Below, piece by piece: positions 22,901 through 33,070 of a stretch of 64,000 nt of DNA. Under the pieces are notes generated by a model. It was not told where the DNA came from. It did not search any database and saw nothing but the letters and a program-made list of their open reading frames with translations. The stretch is from the NCBI GenBank assembly GCA_037447655.1, contig JBBHKE010003366.1, forward strand, positions 1 to 64,000, written 5' to 3'. Made by a program: the position numbers and the translations under genes. The DNA comes from Zygnema cylindricum. Lineage: Eukaryota; Streptophyta; Zygnematophyceae; Zygnematales; Zygnemataceae. Position 1 is the stretch's first letter. Every line of letters begins with the position of its first letter.

Positions 22901-25900
22901 CATCCGAATCTGAGATCCATTCTTTATCGGACTGCGGTTTGCCAAACAACGAATCGATAGAAAAATTCATGAGAGAGAAAGTTTGCACGCCTTCTCTTTC
23001 ATCATGATACCCATTCGCCATAAAATTTCCATGGTCATCTAATTGTCCGCCACGTCCGCTACGTCCTCCAAAGCGGCCCCCACCGGTCTACCATTTCGAC
23101 CCCCTCTTCAGCCCCCGCCATCCCCTTTTGCATAGCATAGAGGCTAATGCGCCCCTTTCCTCGCAAAAGTGACAAGACGGGACAAGAAGAAGACATGCGC
23201 CCCACTTTGTTACATCGGAAGCACGGTCACATTGCTTATATCTGGTAAGAAGGCTAGATTTTAAAGTTTCCTTTGTTTACTCGGCCTCGTCCCTTTCCTT
23301 TTTGTCCACCTCTTCTTCCCCCTCCTCTTCTCCTCCACGGAGAAGATGTACATCGCGGGTCCAGGAGAAGCTTTGTTCAAAGATCCGGTTGAGTTAGATG
23401 CGTTAGAATAGCCGCCTCGATTTCTCTCGGTGTATTTGAGGTAATTCACGATGAATTTGTAGTTAGGATTAATTTGTGCCCAAAGTTTAGATTGGTGAGG
23501 TTTCCGGCGAGGAATTGTTCAGGCCGGTCACTTTGTCCTCTTCCATGATAGCTCTTCCGCTATTAGAAAGCTGCTCGTTGATAATATTGTAACGTTTGAT
23601 CGCATCGTCAATAGATTCATCTAGTTTTATCTATAATTGGATAAAATACGAATAAACATATTGGCCCTTGTTTTGAAGCCCCTTTTTGAATTGTCCTTTG
23701 AGTGGGGTCCAACACTTGTGGCCAGTATCACGCGTTGAGAAATGGTCATAAACTGAAGCTGTGCAAAATTGCATGAGACTTGGTGATGGCGGCAAGATTC
23801 TTCGTCTTCCAAAGTTGCCGCGTCTTTTCATCTACAAGTGATATTTTTCGTTTACGATCTTCCATAGATGACGGAGAACCAATTGAGCCTTGATAAATTT
23901 CTTCCAAATTTGATTGTTGGATCCGTTGACGAGAAGTTCTTCCCCCGCATAGATTGAATGAGCTCCTCATTATCGGTCATCCAGATCCGGGTCAACTTCA
24001 AGTACTTGTTTCCTCTTGGGAAGGATCTTCTTTCTCTCCTCCTCATTCTCTACTCCTCCATCCGAACCTCCTTCAAAGGGATCAAAGATTGGATCTTCAA
24101 CCACCTTAAATTACTCTTCCGGTTTGCGTCAGAGATCCGTTGATCTACTTGGTGAAAAAATCCCTCGAACATCTCATGGAGACTATCTTCGATCAAGACC
24201 TTCTTTCTTCTCTTCTCCTCTTTGTGGAAAAGGACCTGGAAAGGAAGACGGATCAAAGGTTGTTCCTCCGAAGTTGAAGTCTTTCACACTCTGATCCGAT
24301 GATGAATCCGATTTATTCGGTAGATCTTGTGGATCCGGTAGTGGAGCCATGGTTGGAGAAGGATGGTGCAAGATTTCTTTTTTTTTCCCCATGGCGGCAA
24401 CACTCGCCACCTTAACACACTCTTAAGGAGCACACAAGCTCCAATACCAATTGAAGCATCGCACAATAAAGACAAGAAAAGAAAATAGAAATGTGGAAGC
24501 AAAAAGATAGGGACTGGAACACAAGAAGAACCCTCCAGCAAAAGGCAAATCTATTTCACCGGATTTTTTTTTTCCCTCATAAAAGATTAACTTTTTCCCC
24601 TTCCCTCTAACTCCTATACTCCTAACGAAAACGCAAAGTGCAAATGAACGCCCATAATCCTAAAGTACTACTTCGGCGCAAATCAACACAAAGCTACAAA
24701 ACTACATAAAGTACCAAAGTTCGAAAGGAAACCGAAACAAACGTACAGTAAACAATGAGGCGAACTGAAACTTATAATCGAAACTATAACATAACTAAAA
24801 CCTCAAGTAATATAATACAACGCTCAACAAAATTGAGACATAGTTTCACAATGTACTAAAGAGTTTTTTTCAATCTCATGCTCCTCATTAAAGTCGGGAT
24901 CCTCTTCTTACTTAATGTTTTGTTTCCCCTAAAGTTTCCTCTCCTTCTTCGCCTTCTCTGTCCAAACTTTCACTAAAACTGGAGTTGGGATCCGATCCCC
25001 CATTAACGGTCTTCTCGCCTTTCTTTTCCTTCTCCTCGGTCTGATTTTTCCCTTGAATATATTTCACCATGTCTTCCACAAGATCTCAGAATCTAATATC
25101 GAAACGGTTGTTTCTCCCAAAGTTATCTTATCCGAACTGGTCAAGCTATAATGACTCGTATTTGAGAATCTGTGAAACTTAAAGCTTACTCACTAGGCAT
25201 TCGAGATGGCACTTCGAGAGAAGATGGATCTTCAAAAGGTCCGGTGGGGTTGTAAGACCTGCAAATAGGGAAGGTGTATTTTTCTCTTTCCTTCCCATCG
25301 CTCTACCTCACACATTCACTCACATACTAGAGCACTACTATCTTAATCTGATACCAATTGATAGGATCGACCAAAAGATAATCAAAACACACAAAGTGTG
25401 CAACCACACACAAGCAAAAGCGAAAGACCCTCAAAGCATTTCTAACACATAACACAAGGATCGGTCCAATAAACCTATAGTAAATGTTGTAAATGTTGTT
25501 GTTTTTGTTCAAGGCAACTATGCATCTGATTCACTACTAACTCATAAGAGGCCAGGGGCTCTAAAAAAGTCTAGACGCGCTTTCTTTAAAACAGAACAAA
25601 ACGGCACATGCGCCGTACCACTACGCTAAAAATAACTTTTATACTACACGAAATAAAACGATACAATTACGAAGGCATTGACCAAGGAATGCACTCGACT
25701 TCAACCGTTTTGCTGATTCACACAATGTCCCAATATTTCTCTGCTTAATTCTCACTCTGTCCTCGATTCTCTCCTACTTCCATTCTCTCTATTCTCAATC
25801 CCCTCTCTCCTTTTTTTTTCTCTGCTCAATTGTCTCTCTCTTCAATCCTCTCTCTGTAATTCTCTCTCACTTTCAATTATTTCTCCTCAATTTCTCTCTC

Positions 25901-25914
25901 CCTCCCTCCCTGCT

Positions 25915-25954
<40 letters not shown>

Positions 25955-28900
25955 CCTCTCTCTCTCTCTCTCCCCCTCTCTCTCTCTCTTGCTCTCCCTC
26001 TTGGGACATTGTGTGATTCGGCAGATCAGCATAAGTCGAGTCAGTCCGTATTATTTTGGTTTTGTGAGTCCGTCCATATATCGTTTCAATTCGTGCAAAA
26101 AAAGGTTATTGGGATTCAGTGCGTAGGACCTGGTAGCTCGGTCTTGCTTTAGAGCATGCTAAGTTTCAATACAGATGTGTGAACTATGTCGTCGCTTGTC
26201 TCTCTTTTTCGTTGCTTCTAAGTGATTGTTCGGTGGAGGTTTGCTCGTTTGCTGGTTAGTGAGCATATGTAGTCGTCATTTAAAAGAAGTAAGGAATGTC
26301 TTAGGATTAGAGAAGGAGTTATGAGAGAAAAACATATGCATCAGTGAAAAGATTCAATGTTATGTAAGTGTATTTGGTTGAAGTGCTTTTTCCTATGGTG
26401 ATCGAATAAATCTCATGTTTCCGCTTGTGTGGTCAATACCTTTGTATTGATCCTATCTATTGGTGCCTGAGCAGGATAGTGCTTCAGTTTGTCAGTAAGT
26501 GAGTGACGTAGAGTAATGGGAAAGAAGAAAAAAATACGCCTTCACCATTGGTAGGTCAAAGATCCACCTTCTCTGGAAGTGTCAATTGTGAGCCTAGTGA
26601 GAAAGCATTCAATTTTAGAGGTGCTCGGTATGAGGAGTCATTTCCGACTGGCCCATTCCGTGGGAAACTAAATAGAAATCGCCATGAGAAAAAAAGTGAC
26701 TCCGTGGTCGATAATTGGACTTTTGAAGAGGTCGAATTACAAGTCGAAAAGAAAACGATTGATGCTTAGTGGGTTTTCAAAACAAAGACACATTCATCTG
26801 CAAAAGTTATAAACTATAAAGCGCGGCTTGTGTGCAAAGGATTTCAAGTAAAGGCGGGAGAGGATACACCACAACCTATGCTCCAGTTGCAAAATTTTGT
26901 TCTTTACGTATGATAGTGGCCCTGGCAGCGGCTCGGATGGAAAATGTCCATTAGATGGATGTCGAGCATGCGCTCTTTAACGGAGACCTCGAGGAAAAGG
27001 TTTATATGAAAATGTTGGAGGAGTTGACAGGGAAGCGAGGTACGATGTGGCGGTTTCGAAAGTTAAAAGACGTTGTACGGATTGAAACAGGTGTTGGGGA
27101 CTTGCTACCTACATTGTCGCAAAGTACTAACTGAATCTGGATTTGTATGCACATTACAAAAGGAAAGAGAAGATCAAATCATTTATTCTGTTTCCATTGA
27201 TGATTTCATTATGGTTTTGGATAGTATGGACACGATTCGTGAGTTAAAGAACTTTTGAAGTTTGCTCTTTAAGGTAGCTCACATGGGCGCTGTGGACTAC
27301 ATGTGGGGAGTTATCCGTGACATGACAATGAGCATAAAACTCAGTCAAAAGCAATACTTGCGCGGTTTTCTTTGTTGACTGCCAAACTTTCGACGCCTTT
27401 GGACCCGACAGTACAGTACAACAAATTTGAAGACATGGAAACAATGGACATTTCGTAGAAAAAGGTCATTTTTTATCTCTTGTTCTTAAGCATTGGAGCG
27501 TGGCCAAATGTTTTCTACGGCAATTTCGGTCGTCAGATATTGTCATGGACCAAAAACAAGTTCATTTAACGATTTTTCAGGTACCTCTTTGGACAGATGG
27601 ACATGGGACTTGTTTTTTAGTCGAACAGAAAATTAGAGTATTACGGTTTTTGTGACGCGGATAGGGGCGGCGATTTCGATTTTGGAAAATTGGCATCTTG
27701 TTACGCTTTTATTTTGGGTGGAGCGGCAGTTTTGTAGATTTTGCGGCTCTAACCGACAGTTCCGTTAAGTTCAACGGAAGATGAATACATGGCTATGTGC
27801 CATGCGGCAGAGGCGTCAGTTTGGGTTAATGAAATGATGGAGGAGTTAGGCCATGTGATTGGTTGTATGACTATTTATTCTGACAGCATGAGTTCCATGG
27901 CACTAGTTAAGAATCCTATGTTTCACAACTGTGCACATACGGATTTAGTGGCATTTTATACAAGATCTTGTGAACGCTAAAGAGCTACAATTTACTGGCC
28001 GTACAACGGAAGAAGCTGTCGATTTGTTGACAAAATTGGCGATGCGCAATGTATTTGTGAAGGGACGACCAAAGTTAAGGTTAATGTGATGGCATATCGA
28101 ATCTCACAATGAGAGGGGGAATGTTGGGACATTACGCGTATCGGCGGATCGGCCGAAGGAGCTTCCAAAACAAATTCAGTCTGTGTTGTTTCGGTTTTCT
28201 GTATTCGTCTTTTTATCATTTAGTTTCGTGTGAGTTTATTGCTATTTAATGCGTAAGACGTGGTTCTTTGGTGTCAATCCATACTTTTCAAGACAGATGT
28301 GTTTACTATGGCGTCTCGCGGTGGTCCTTTTGGTTTGTGGTTATCTTTGCTTTTTTTTACGCCTTTTGAACCTTGATGGTTTTTTCCATTGCACTTTTTG
28401 CAATAAAGTTTTCCTGTCTTGGTTTGTGCTCAGCGAGTGTTGGGTGAAGGTTTGTTCATTTGCTGAAAATGGCGAGTTTGTAGTAGAGTACTAGTAAAAT
28501 ATCTGCCGTGTATAAGTAATGAAGCAATATGTTAGGAGTAGAAAAGGAGATGTGAATGAGAAAAAACTTACGTATGAGTGAAAAGATTCAACTTTACATA
28601 TGAGTACTTGATTGAAGTGCTTATATATATGGCGATGTTATGCTTCCTTTTGTGTGGTGAATATCTTTGCATCACCTCTCTCTCCCCTCAATCTTCTCTC
28701 TTGTCAATTCTCTCTCTCGTCAATCATTGGAGTTTATGACAATTGGGGTAATAATATTTATGACCATTTAAAAATGCCATCATAATAAAATTTTGGGAAT
28801 CTTTCAATTCTAAAAAACTTCAAAAAAAATGTCAAAATTTTGCCGTTTTCCAGGGCGCCTTCAAGTACGGCGGGTATGAGTACTTCAAGGACAAGTATTC

Positions 28901-29104
28901 CACAATGATTGGCCCGGAAAATGCCAAAAAGTACAAAGATATCGTCTATGTGACAGCGAGTGCCTCAGGAGAATTTTTCGCTGATTTGATGCTTTGCCCC
29001 TTTGAAGCCGTCAAAGTTCGGGTACAAACCCAGGTAAAGACAATACATTTAATTATTTTAAAGCAGATTTATTTCAAATTCGACGTTTTTTCATTTTCTT
29101 TTTA

Positions 29105-29194
<90 letters not shown>

Positions 29195-30279
29195 TCTCTC
29201 GCTCTCTCTTTCTCGCTCTTGCTCTCTCTTGTCCTCTCTCTCTCTCNNNNNNNNNNNNNNNNNNNNNNNNNNNNNNNNNNNNNNNNNNNNNNNNNNNNNN
29301 NNNNNNNNNNNNNNNNNNNNNNNNNNNNNNNNNNNNNNNNNNNNNNNNNNNNNNNNNNNNNNNNNNNNNNNNNNNNNNNNNNNNNNNNNNNNNNNNNNNN
29401 NNNNNNNNNNNNNNNNNNNNNNNNNNNNNNNNNNNNNNNNNNNNNNNNNNNNNNNNNNNNNNNNNNNNNNNNNNNNNNNNNNNNNNNNNNNNNNNNNNNN
29501 NNNNNNNNNNNNNNNNNNNNNNNNNNNNNNNNNNNNNNNNNNNNNNNNNNNNNNNNNNNNNNNNNNNNNNNNNNNNNNNNNNNNNNNNNNNNNNNNNNNN
29601 NNNNNNNNNNNNNNNNNNNNNNNNNNNNNNNNNNNNNNNNNNNNNNNNNNNNNNNNNNNNNNNNNNNNNNNNNNNNNNNNNNNNNNNNNNNNNNNNNNNN
29701 NNNNNNNNNNNNNNNNNNNNNNNNNNNNNNNNNNNNNNNNNNNNNNNNNNNNNNNNNNNNNNNNNNNNNNNNNNNNNNNNNNNNNNNNNNNNNNNNNNNN
29801 NNNNNNNNNNNNNNNNNNNNNNNNNNNNNNNNNNNNNNNNNNNNNNNNNNNNNNNNNNNNNNNNNNNNNNNNNNNNNNNNNNNNNNNNNNNNNNNNNNNN
29901 NNNNNNNNNNNNNNNNNNNNNNNNNNNNNNNNNNNNNNNNNNNNNNNNNNNNNNNNNNNNNNNNNNNNNNNNNNNNNNNNNNNNNNNNNNNNNNNNNNNN
30001 NNNNNNNNNNNNNNNNNNNNNNNNNNNNNNNNNNNNNNNNNNNNNNNNNNNNNNNNNNNNNNNNNNNCATTCGGCTTTATCCCTCCCTCCCTCTCCCTCC
30101 TTTTGTACATGTCCTACCTTCCTCCTCCTTCCTCCCCTCAGTTGGGATTTTTGGGCTCCTTTACTCGCGGTCTCCCTCTCCGATTAATTCAAATAGGGAC
30201 TCTCACGGGGGTACAATGGGCTATTTATGACTCTATTAAGGTTTATTTCGGCTTACCTACTACTGGAGAAGATGACTAG
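8932..30279 (+). CDS. Mitochondrial phosphate carrier (SLC25A3/MPC-type), five visible exons, 5' end and a middle part missing
   Basis: Inner-membrane carrier importing phosphate for ATP synthesis. Exons are 8932-9051, 11633-11673, 12130-12205, 28854-29033 and 30142-30279. All borders are GT-AG, and the reading frame is continuous over the first four (phases 0, 2, 0). Key blocks in order are [20 protein letters not shown] (carrier signature 1), [61 protein letters not shown] (signature 2), [20 protein letters not shown] and a C-terminus at GLPTTGEDD. These match plant and animal phosphate carriers block for block. The presequence exon upstream of 8932 was not found. About 110 residues expected between VRVQTQ and LGFLGSF are absent and should lie in or beside the assembly gap. 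Introns are 2581, 456 and 16648 bp, then about 1.1 kb including the gap. Apart from the gap the gene looks functional. Confidence 0.88.
9165..9500 (+). repeat. Intron repeat with donor-like GGTAAAA units and an exon-end echo
   Basis: Five units of roughly 50-85 bp start with variants of GAGGTAAAACCATACCCTGG (about 9165, 9248, 9306, 9367 and 9412) in purine-rich DNA. At 9465-9500 the string GATCAAAGTCAACTGCAAGT resembles the true exon end GGTCAAAGTCAACATGCAGGT at 9034-9053, suggesting a decayed copy of exon end plus donor. Confidence 0.6.
9501..10059. other. Intron sequence, nothing recognised
   Basis: No domain. A small GCGTACTAAGAATTATGTAC-type repeat lies near 9885-9950. Confidence 0.5.
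10060..10815 (+). pseudogene. Ty1/copia integrase relic in the phosphate-carrier intron
   Basis: Across changing frames the plus strand reads [11 protein letters not shown] (the second catalytic Asp of integrase), [20 protein letters not shown] (the region of the catalytic Glu), and [20 protein letters not shown] followed by [10 protein letters not shown], the conserved C-terminal block of copia integrase. An upstream piece resembles the IHLNVWG-type block holding the first Asp. Many frameshifts and stops make it dead, and no LTR was seen. Confidence 0.8.
10803..10952. repeat. ~14-bp tandem repeat TGATTGNTGTAATC
   Basis: About ten copies of a TTGATTGTTTTAA / TCGATTGGTGTAA unit in direct orientation. 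Confidence 0.85.
11019..11202 (+). repeat. G-rich tract with quadruplex potential in the sense strand of the intron
   Basis: A nearly pure purine strand with many runs of four to nine G (for example near 11030, 11083, 11092 and 11178). Several separate G-tracts within 30 bp satisfy the usual G-quadruplex pattern. Confidence 0.8.
11633..11673 (+). CDS. Phosphate carrier, exon b (41 nt)
   Basis: After acceptor CTACAG it reads [13 protein letters not shown] plus two bases, then CAG|GTAAGA. It matches the short loop after carrier helix 1 (DPxKYKSI) and joins in frame to both neighbours. It is too short to be seen as an open frame alone. Confidence 0.85.
11771..11805. repeat. (TA)n microsatellite
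   Basis: Continuous TA dinucleotides, set in a T-rich intron with several poly-T runs between 11490 and 12126. Confidence 0.95.
12130..12205 (+). CDS. Phosphate carrier, exon c (76 nt)
   Basis: Acceptor TTATAG after a poly-T run; the split Ser is followed by [20 protein letters not shown] and GYSFQ, ending CAG|GTTTGT. It corresponds to the second helix region (GxxxxWxPTxxGYSxQ in the family). Confidence 0.85.
12332..12362 (+). repeat. Possible echo of the exon c donor
   Basis: TTTTCAGGTATGCGCCCTTA, about 137 bp downstream, resembles the true border TTTCAGGTTTGTACCCCTTT at 12200-12219. Both are followed by T-runs. The match is short and in low-complexity DNA. Confidence 0.4.
12500..15730 (+). 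repeat. Pyrimidine satellite (TCTCTCCTCAAT)n, 3.2 kb
   Basis: Degenerate 13-16 bp units with core CTCTCTCCTCAATT, continuous across the large intron, with a pure (CT)n stretch near 13871-13922. Higher-order copies exist: a 128-bp block is tandemly duplicated exactly (13133-13260 and 13261-13388), and about 100 bp at 13465 recurs at 14072. Long Ser/Leu-rich open frames here are artefacts of composition. The same satellite occurs at 8540-8930, 25737-26000 and 28677-28722. Confidence 0.9.
15731..18070 (-). mobile_element. Ty1/copia relic, minus strand (M2)
   Basis: Read on the minus strand from right to left. Gag-like text at 18070-17560 ([17 protein letters not shown], then [17 protein letters not shown]) is broken by stops. 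A zinc-knuckle-like [11 protein letters not shown] lies near 16860. An RT start at 16130-15895 reads [28 protein letters not shown] and [11 protein letters not shown] terminal LTR piece at 15880-15731 ends in GATCAATCCTATCCA. Integrase and RNase H are missing, and the gag part is interrupted by a MITE. Confidence 0.7.
16908..17344. mobile_element. Mariner-like MITE (family A), copy in the intron
   Basis: Starts GTTCAAAAGTAGGCG and ends CCTACTTTAAAAC, forming a ~15-bp terminal inverted repeat flanked by TA on both sides. The TA duplication points to the Tc1/mariner type. Internal blocks (TTAGATCGCTACTTTGATCA, ATCGATCGATGTGCAACTCA) are shared with 48169-48506. This copy has a ~90-bp internal tandem duplication near 16960-17110. 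There is no coding capacity. Confidence 0.8.
18068..20050 (+). mobile_element. Ty1/copia relic, plus strand (P1)
   Basis: Integrase text at 18284-18568 includes [11 protein letters not shown] (Cys of the HHCC finger), FVHIDLCGN and [30 protein letters not shown] follows near 18825. RT blocks at 19640-19920 are readable only with frame changes (FIAI, GKKHAH-like, LYGLK-like). It is homologous to the minus-strand relic at 22660-20890, so the two form a long, diverged inverted pair. LTRs and gag are not seen. Confidence 0.72.
20400..25734 (-). mobile_element. Ty1/copia relic, minus strand (M1), with 5' LTR and primer site
   Basis: The LTR on the minus strand starts TTGGGACATTGTGTGAATC at 25733 and ends GATCGATCCTATCA near 25359. 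It is followed by ATTGGTATCAGATT (25358-25345), the usual plant copia initiator-Met primer site. Then come gag-like acidic text at 24410-24183, protease [12 protein letters not shown] near 22920 (DSGAS changed to DSDAS), integrase VHIDLYGN and [12 protein letters not shown] around 22310-22100, and [22 protein letters not shown] and [18 protein letters not shown] at 21060-20895. Frames are broken throughout, and no 3' LTR adjoins it. Confidence 0.78.
25359..25734 (-). repeat. 5' LTR of copia relic M1
   Basis: About 375 bp. The outer end (TTGGGACATTGTGTGAATCA) is shared with the LTR of the plus-strand relic at 26001. The inner end abuts the primer site. Confidence 0.7.
25737..26000. repeat. Pyrimidine satellite and (CT)n between two inverted LTRs
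   Basis: CTCTCTCCTCAAT-type units and CT dinucleotides. It is a surviving piece of the satellite that fills this intron. Confidence 0.85.
26001..28676 (+). mobile_element. Ty1/copia relic, plus strand (P2), with both LTRs
   Basis: 5' LTR is about 26001-26458, from TTGGGACATTGTGTGATTC to GATCCTATCT, followed by ATTGGTGCCTGAGCAGG, a mutated ATTGGTATCAGAGC primer site. 3' LTR is about 28122-28676, after the polypurine tract GAGAGGGGGA. The LTRs share several blocks (ACAGATGTGT, GTGAAAAGATTCAA, TTGAAGTGCTT) but are strongly diverged, so the insertion is old. The body keeps RT pieces ([10 protein letters not shown] near 26815, [20 protein letters not shown] near 26957) and an RNase H tail, [20 protein letters not shown] and [11 protein letters not shown] at 27789-27945. 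Gag, protease and integrase are deleted, and stops are frequent. Confidence 0.8.
28677..28722. repeat. Remnant of the pyrimidine satellite
   Basis: CACCTCTCTCTCCCCTCAATC and following units right after the 3' LTR of P2. Together with 12500-15730 it brackets all the copia relics. Confidence 0.8.
28854..29033 (+). CDS. Phosphate carrier, exon d (180 nt)
   Basis: Sixty codons in phase 0 between TTTTCCAG and CAG|GTAAAG. It encodes [16 protein letters not shown], then [20 protein letters not shown] and [13 protein letters not shown], the second carrier signature. It is strongly conserved with phosphate carriers of plants and animals. Confidence 0.92.
29104..30067. repeat. (CT)n microsatellite running into an assembly gap of 821 N
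   Basis: CT repeats at 29104-29246 run directly into N (29247-30067), so the gap is probably a microsatellite assembly failure. By comparison with the family it should hold one or more exons of the phosphate carrier. Confidence 0.9.
30142..30279 (+). CDS. Phosphate carrier, last exon
   Basis: Acceptor CCCCTCAG, then [40 protein letters not shown] and TGEDD, with stop TAG at 30277-30279. It carries the third carrier repeat end and helix 6 (GTLTxxQWxxYDxxKV). Confidence 0.92.
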   Translation: MGFLGSFTRGLPLRLIQIGTLTGVQWAIYDSIKVYFGLPTTGEDD

Positions 30280-30367
30280 ACCAATCAACACTAATTATGG
30301 TGAATGGTTTTCTTATGGTGGGTTTAAATTGGTTAGAATCATTTGAAATGGCCTTATAAATAGTTCC

Positions 30368-30373
30368 AATAAA
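30368..30373 (+). terminator. Possible poly(A) signal AATAAA
   Basis: AATAAA lies 89 bp after the stop codon of the phosphate carrier, in AT-rich sequence. Position and motif fit; there is no further proof. Confidence 0.4.
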
Positions 30374-30399
30374 GGGTTTTTAAAATGGTTTTAAACGAA

Positions 30400-33040
30400 G
30401 AATTATGGATATTTTCTTTCGAATTTGTCGACATATTTGTTGATGTAATAGTAAAAATGGTAGTGGTAATAATTACTTTAGTAAAAACATGGCCATTATC
30501 TGTGCTTGTTTATTTTAGTTTTTTTTTTTATTTTAGTTTTGTATGTTTAGTATGTAAGATTTTGTACGTATACATATTTGTGTTTTTCAGTGTACCATAA
30601 TATAAAACCAAATAGGTAAGCTGGTTTTTACGATATGAAATCTGAAGATTTTCGTTGGAACCATTTGTCGATTTGTTTGGAATACATTGTTTATTAGTTG
30701 GTTTCTTATTACACAAATGCTTTATGGGAGAGAGAGTATATATATATAAACAGTGTGTCAAAAAATTGGTTTCAATGGCGTTGTTTTCAATAAAAATGTG
30801 TACTATTATTTATTTGTATATACTATTATTTCAGTTGTTTTCGGCCTCCGCCTGAATTGCAATATTTTTTTTGAAAAAATCACATTGGAGTGTATCGAAT
30901 AAGTCACGATCACACATTTGGCAATAATGTCATTGATTGTCAACTTTTTAAACTTTCCAGTTTTGGTTTTTTGAATTTAACTGAGGTTGGTTTTCAGTTT
31001 TACGCTTAACTGACCGATAGAACATCACCGAAATTGCAATAATGTGACAATGCGTGAAAACAATATACTTGGTAACCCTGCAATTATGCACACTATACAC
31101 TAAAAGTAAGTACCTTATGTAAATAATACATGATTACCAGATATAACATTCACGCACTTTTTCACACTTTTGGTCTATGGTAATGCAGGCTTTCAGGGAA
31201 TAGAGTGGTTCCGAGGGTTAGACAACTCACCTTGGTTATCTCCAGTAGCATGAGACGGTACGATTGCCATAATCTTAAAAAAAGTATATAAATCGTCAAT
31301 ATATCGGATATCGCCATGTTATGCTATATCGTAGAACCAGACCTAATCAACGTGATAGTTCTATTCTATTTTGCACACCATCTCTCATTTTTCAACTTTT
31401 TGGGTCGGTGTTTGACTTTTACAACAGTAATAAACACACCAAACATTACCAATTAAAAAATAGGATAACAAGAACCAAACAATGAATAAAATAACGACCA
31501 CTTCACTACCGAAAAGCTCATATGATCACCATAATCACGTCACATAAAACCCAAAAAACACTTTAAGAGCTATAAGTTCCTTTACAGTAAATTATGGAGT
31601 TCAACATAACAACACACCACTAATCGATGTCATTAGGCGATGATTGAGTCACACTATTCTTGATCACAAATAAAGCATTGAACAAAATAAAAACCAAACA
31701 ACAACATCAACAACAACGCTCATTTACACATCTAACACTAATTGAAAATATAGCACTGATAATATATGAAAATAACACTCATATTGGAAATAGTAGTATT
31801 ATTAATTCTATTTTAGGTTCAAGGGTGGCGCCTATAAAGTGGTATTAACACTAATAGCTTTTCACGTTGTACCTTGGTATTCTTCCCTTTACCTCTTTCA
31901 GTCGCCTGGTCATCGTCGGCAAAACAGTCTTAAAGGTTTCTCAAGCATGCACATAATTACAGTTGAAGATTTGCAGCATCATGCGAGGAACCAATCACAG
32001 ATTCAACAGATTTTTTTATTTTTTTTTCCAGAAAGTCCTGTCCAGTTTCAATTATGAAGTCGAAAGGAATACACATTTAAAATATCAACTGGACGCTTGT
32101 GACAGTCGTCACTTAAAGGACTCTTCTCGACCAATCTCGACTCACCGATTCCACAAAAAAAAAAATACCAAACGTTTCGATACAGCCACTAAAACACATT
32201 TAAATAACTTTTCATGTAAATCCCCCCAAACACACTTAATCATTTCACTAATACAAACCTCCACAGCCGCATATTTCACTAACTACCCGCCCAAACCTAA
32301 CTCGCACTGAAACGTACTATATTTCTGCGCCGCAATCTCCGGCGACTCATAAATTTTCGGTGATAACCAAGATACAGAACCAGCCGATTGTACACGTATT
32401 TTTAATCCGTACACACTGTATTACACTCCGTACACACTGTATTAATACCTTTCCGTATCCATACTCTCCCTGACGTACTTAAACAAACCGAGTTGTCAAA
32501 ATCCGACTCTAAAAACCCTTAAAAACCCTAAAGTAACCCTAAAAATCCCTAAAAAAGCCTTCTCGAACAACTTTCTATGGGAGCCTGATGGGCTTAGGTG
32601 GCAGGCCGATCCTGCGGAAGGGAGGGGGAGGAGGACAAAGGATGGTCGGAGGTACGCTTGGAGTAGGACCTGCACACGTACGGAAAACAAGATAAAAACG
32701 TTTAATCGGTTTTAGATTATCTAGTGAGGAGGTCTAGAAAGCAACATCAGATGGTACAAAGTAATTGTGTTTTGCACTTGTTCCTATTCGTGGAATCAGT
32801 ACATTTTACAGCTTTTTTAATATACAGATGGTAAATTCAAATCCTTTTGTCTAGTATAACGACAATTAATGATGTATGTGTGGTACAATTTAAAGGCACT
32901 ACATTTTTGGAGGTATACAAATCTAAATGTTAGTAACTATGATAGCAATGCATCCAAGTCTAGAGAAAATGGTGCGTTGCAAGACAAAGCAAGATAAGAA
33001 CCATGACATTGTATAGGTGCATTAAAATTTCATTCAACAA
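30400..33040. other. Intergenic, no recognisable gene
   Basis: AT-rich, with short open frames only. A cluster of degenerate CCCTAAA-like units lies at 32511-32560 (AAAAACCCTTAAAAACCCTA and similar). Confidence 0.55.
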
Positions 33041-33043
33041 AAA

Positions 33044-33070
33044 AGGGTTAAGGTTAGGGTTAGGGTTAGG
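33044..33070. repeat. Short interstitial telomere-like tract (TTAGGG)
   Basis: GGGTTAAGGTTAGGGTTAGG with further copies, followed by the 19-bp array. Short and imperfect. Confidence 0.75.

Noticed and set aside
28905-30230. Apparent 441-codon frame and minus-strand frames across the N run
   Set aside because: They are read through unknown bases. Only the real exons 28854-29033 and 30142-30279 are supported.
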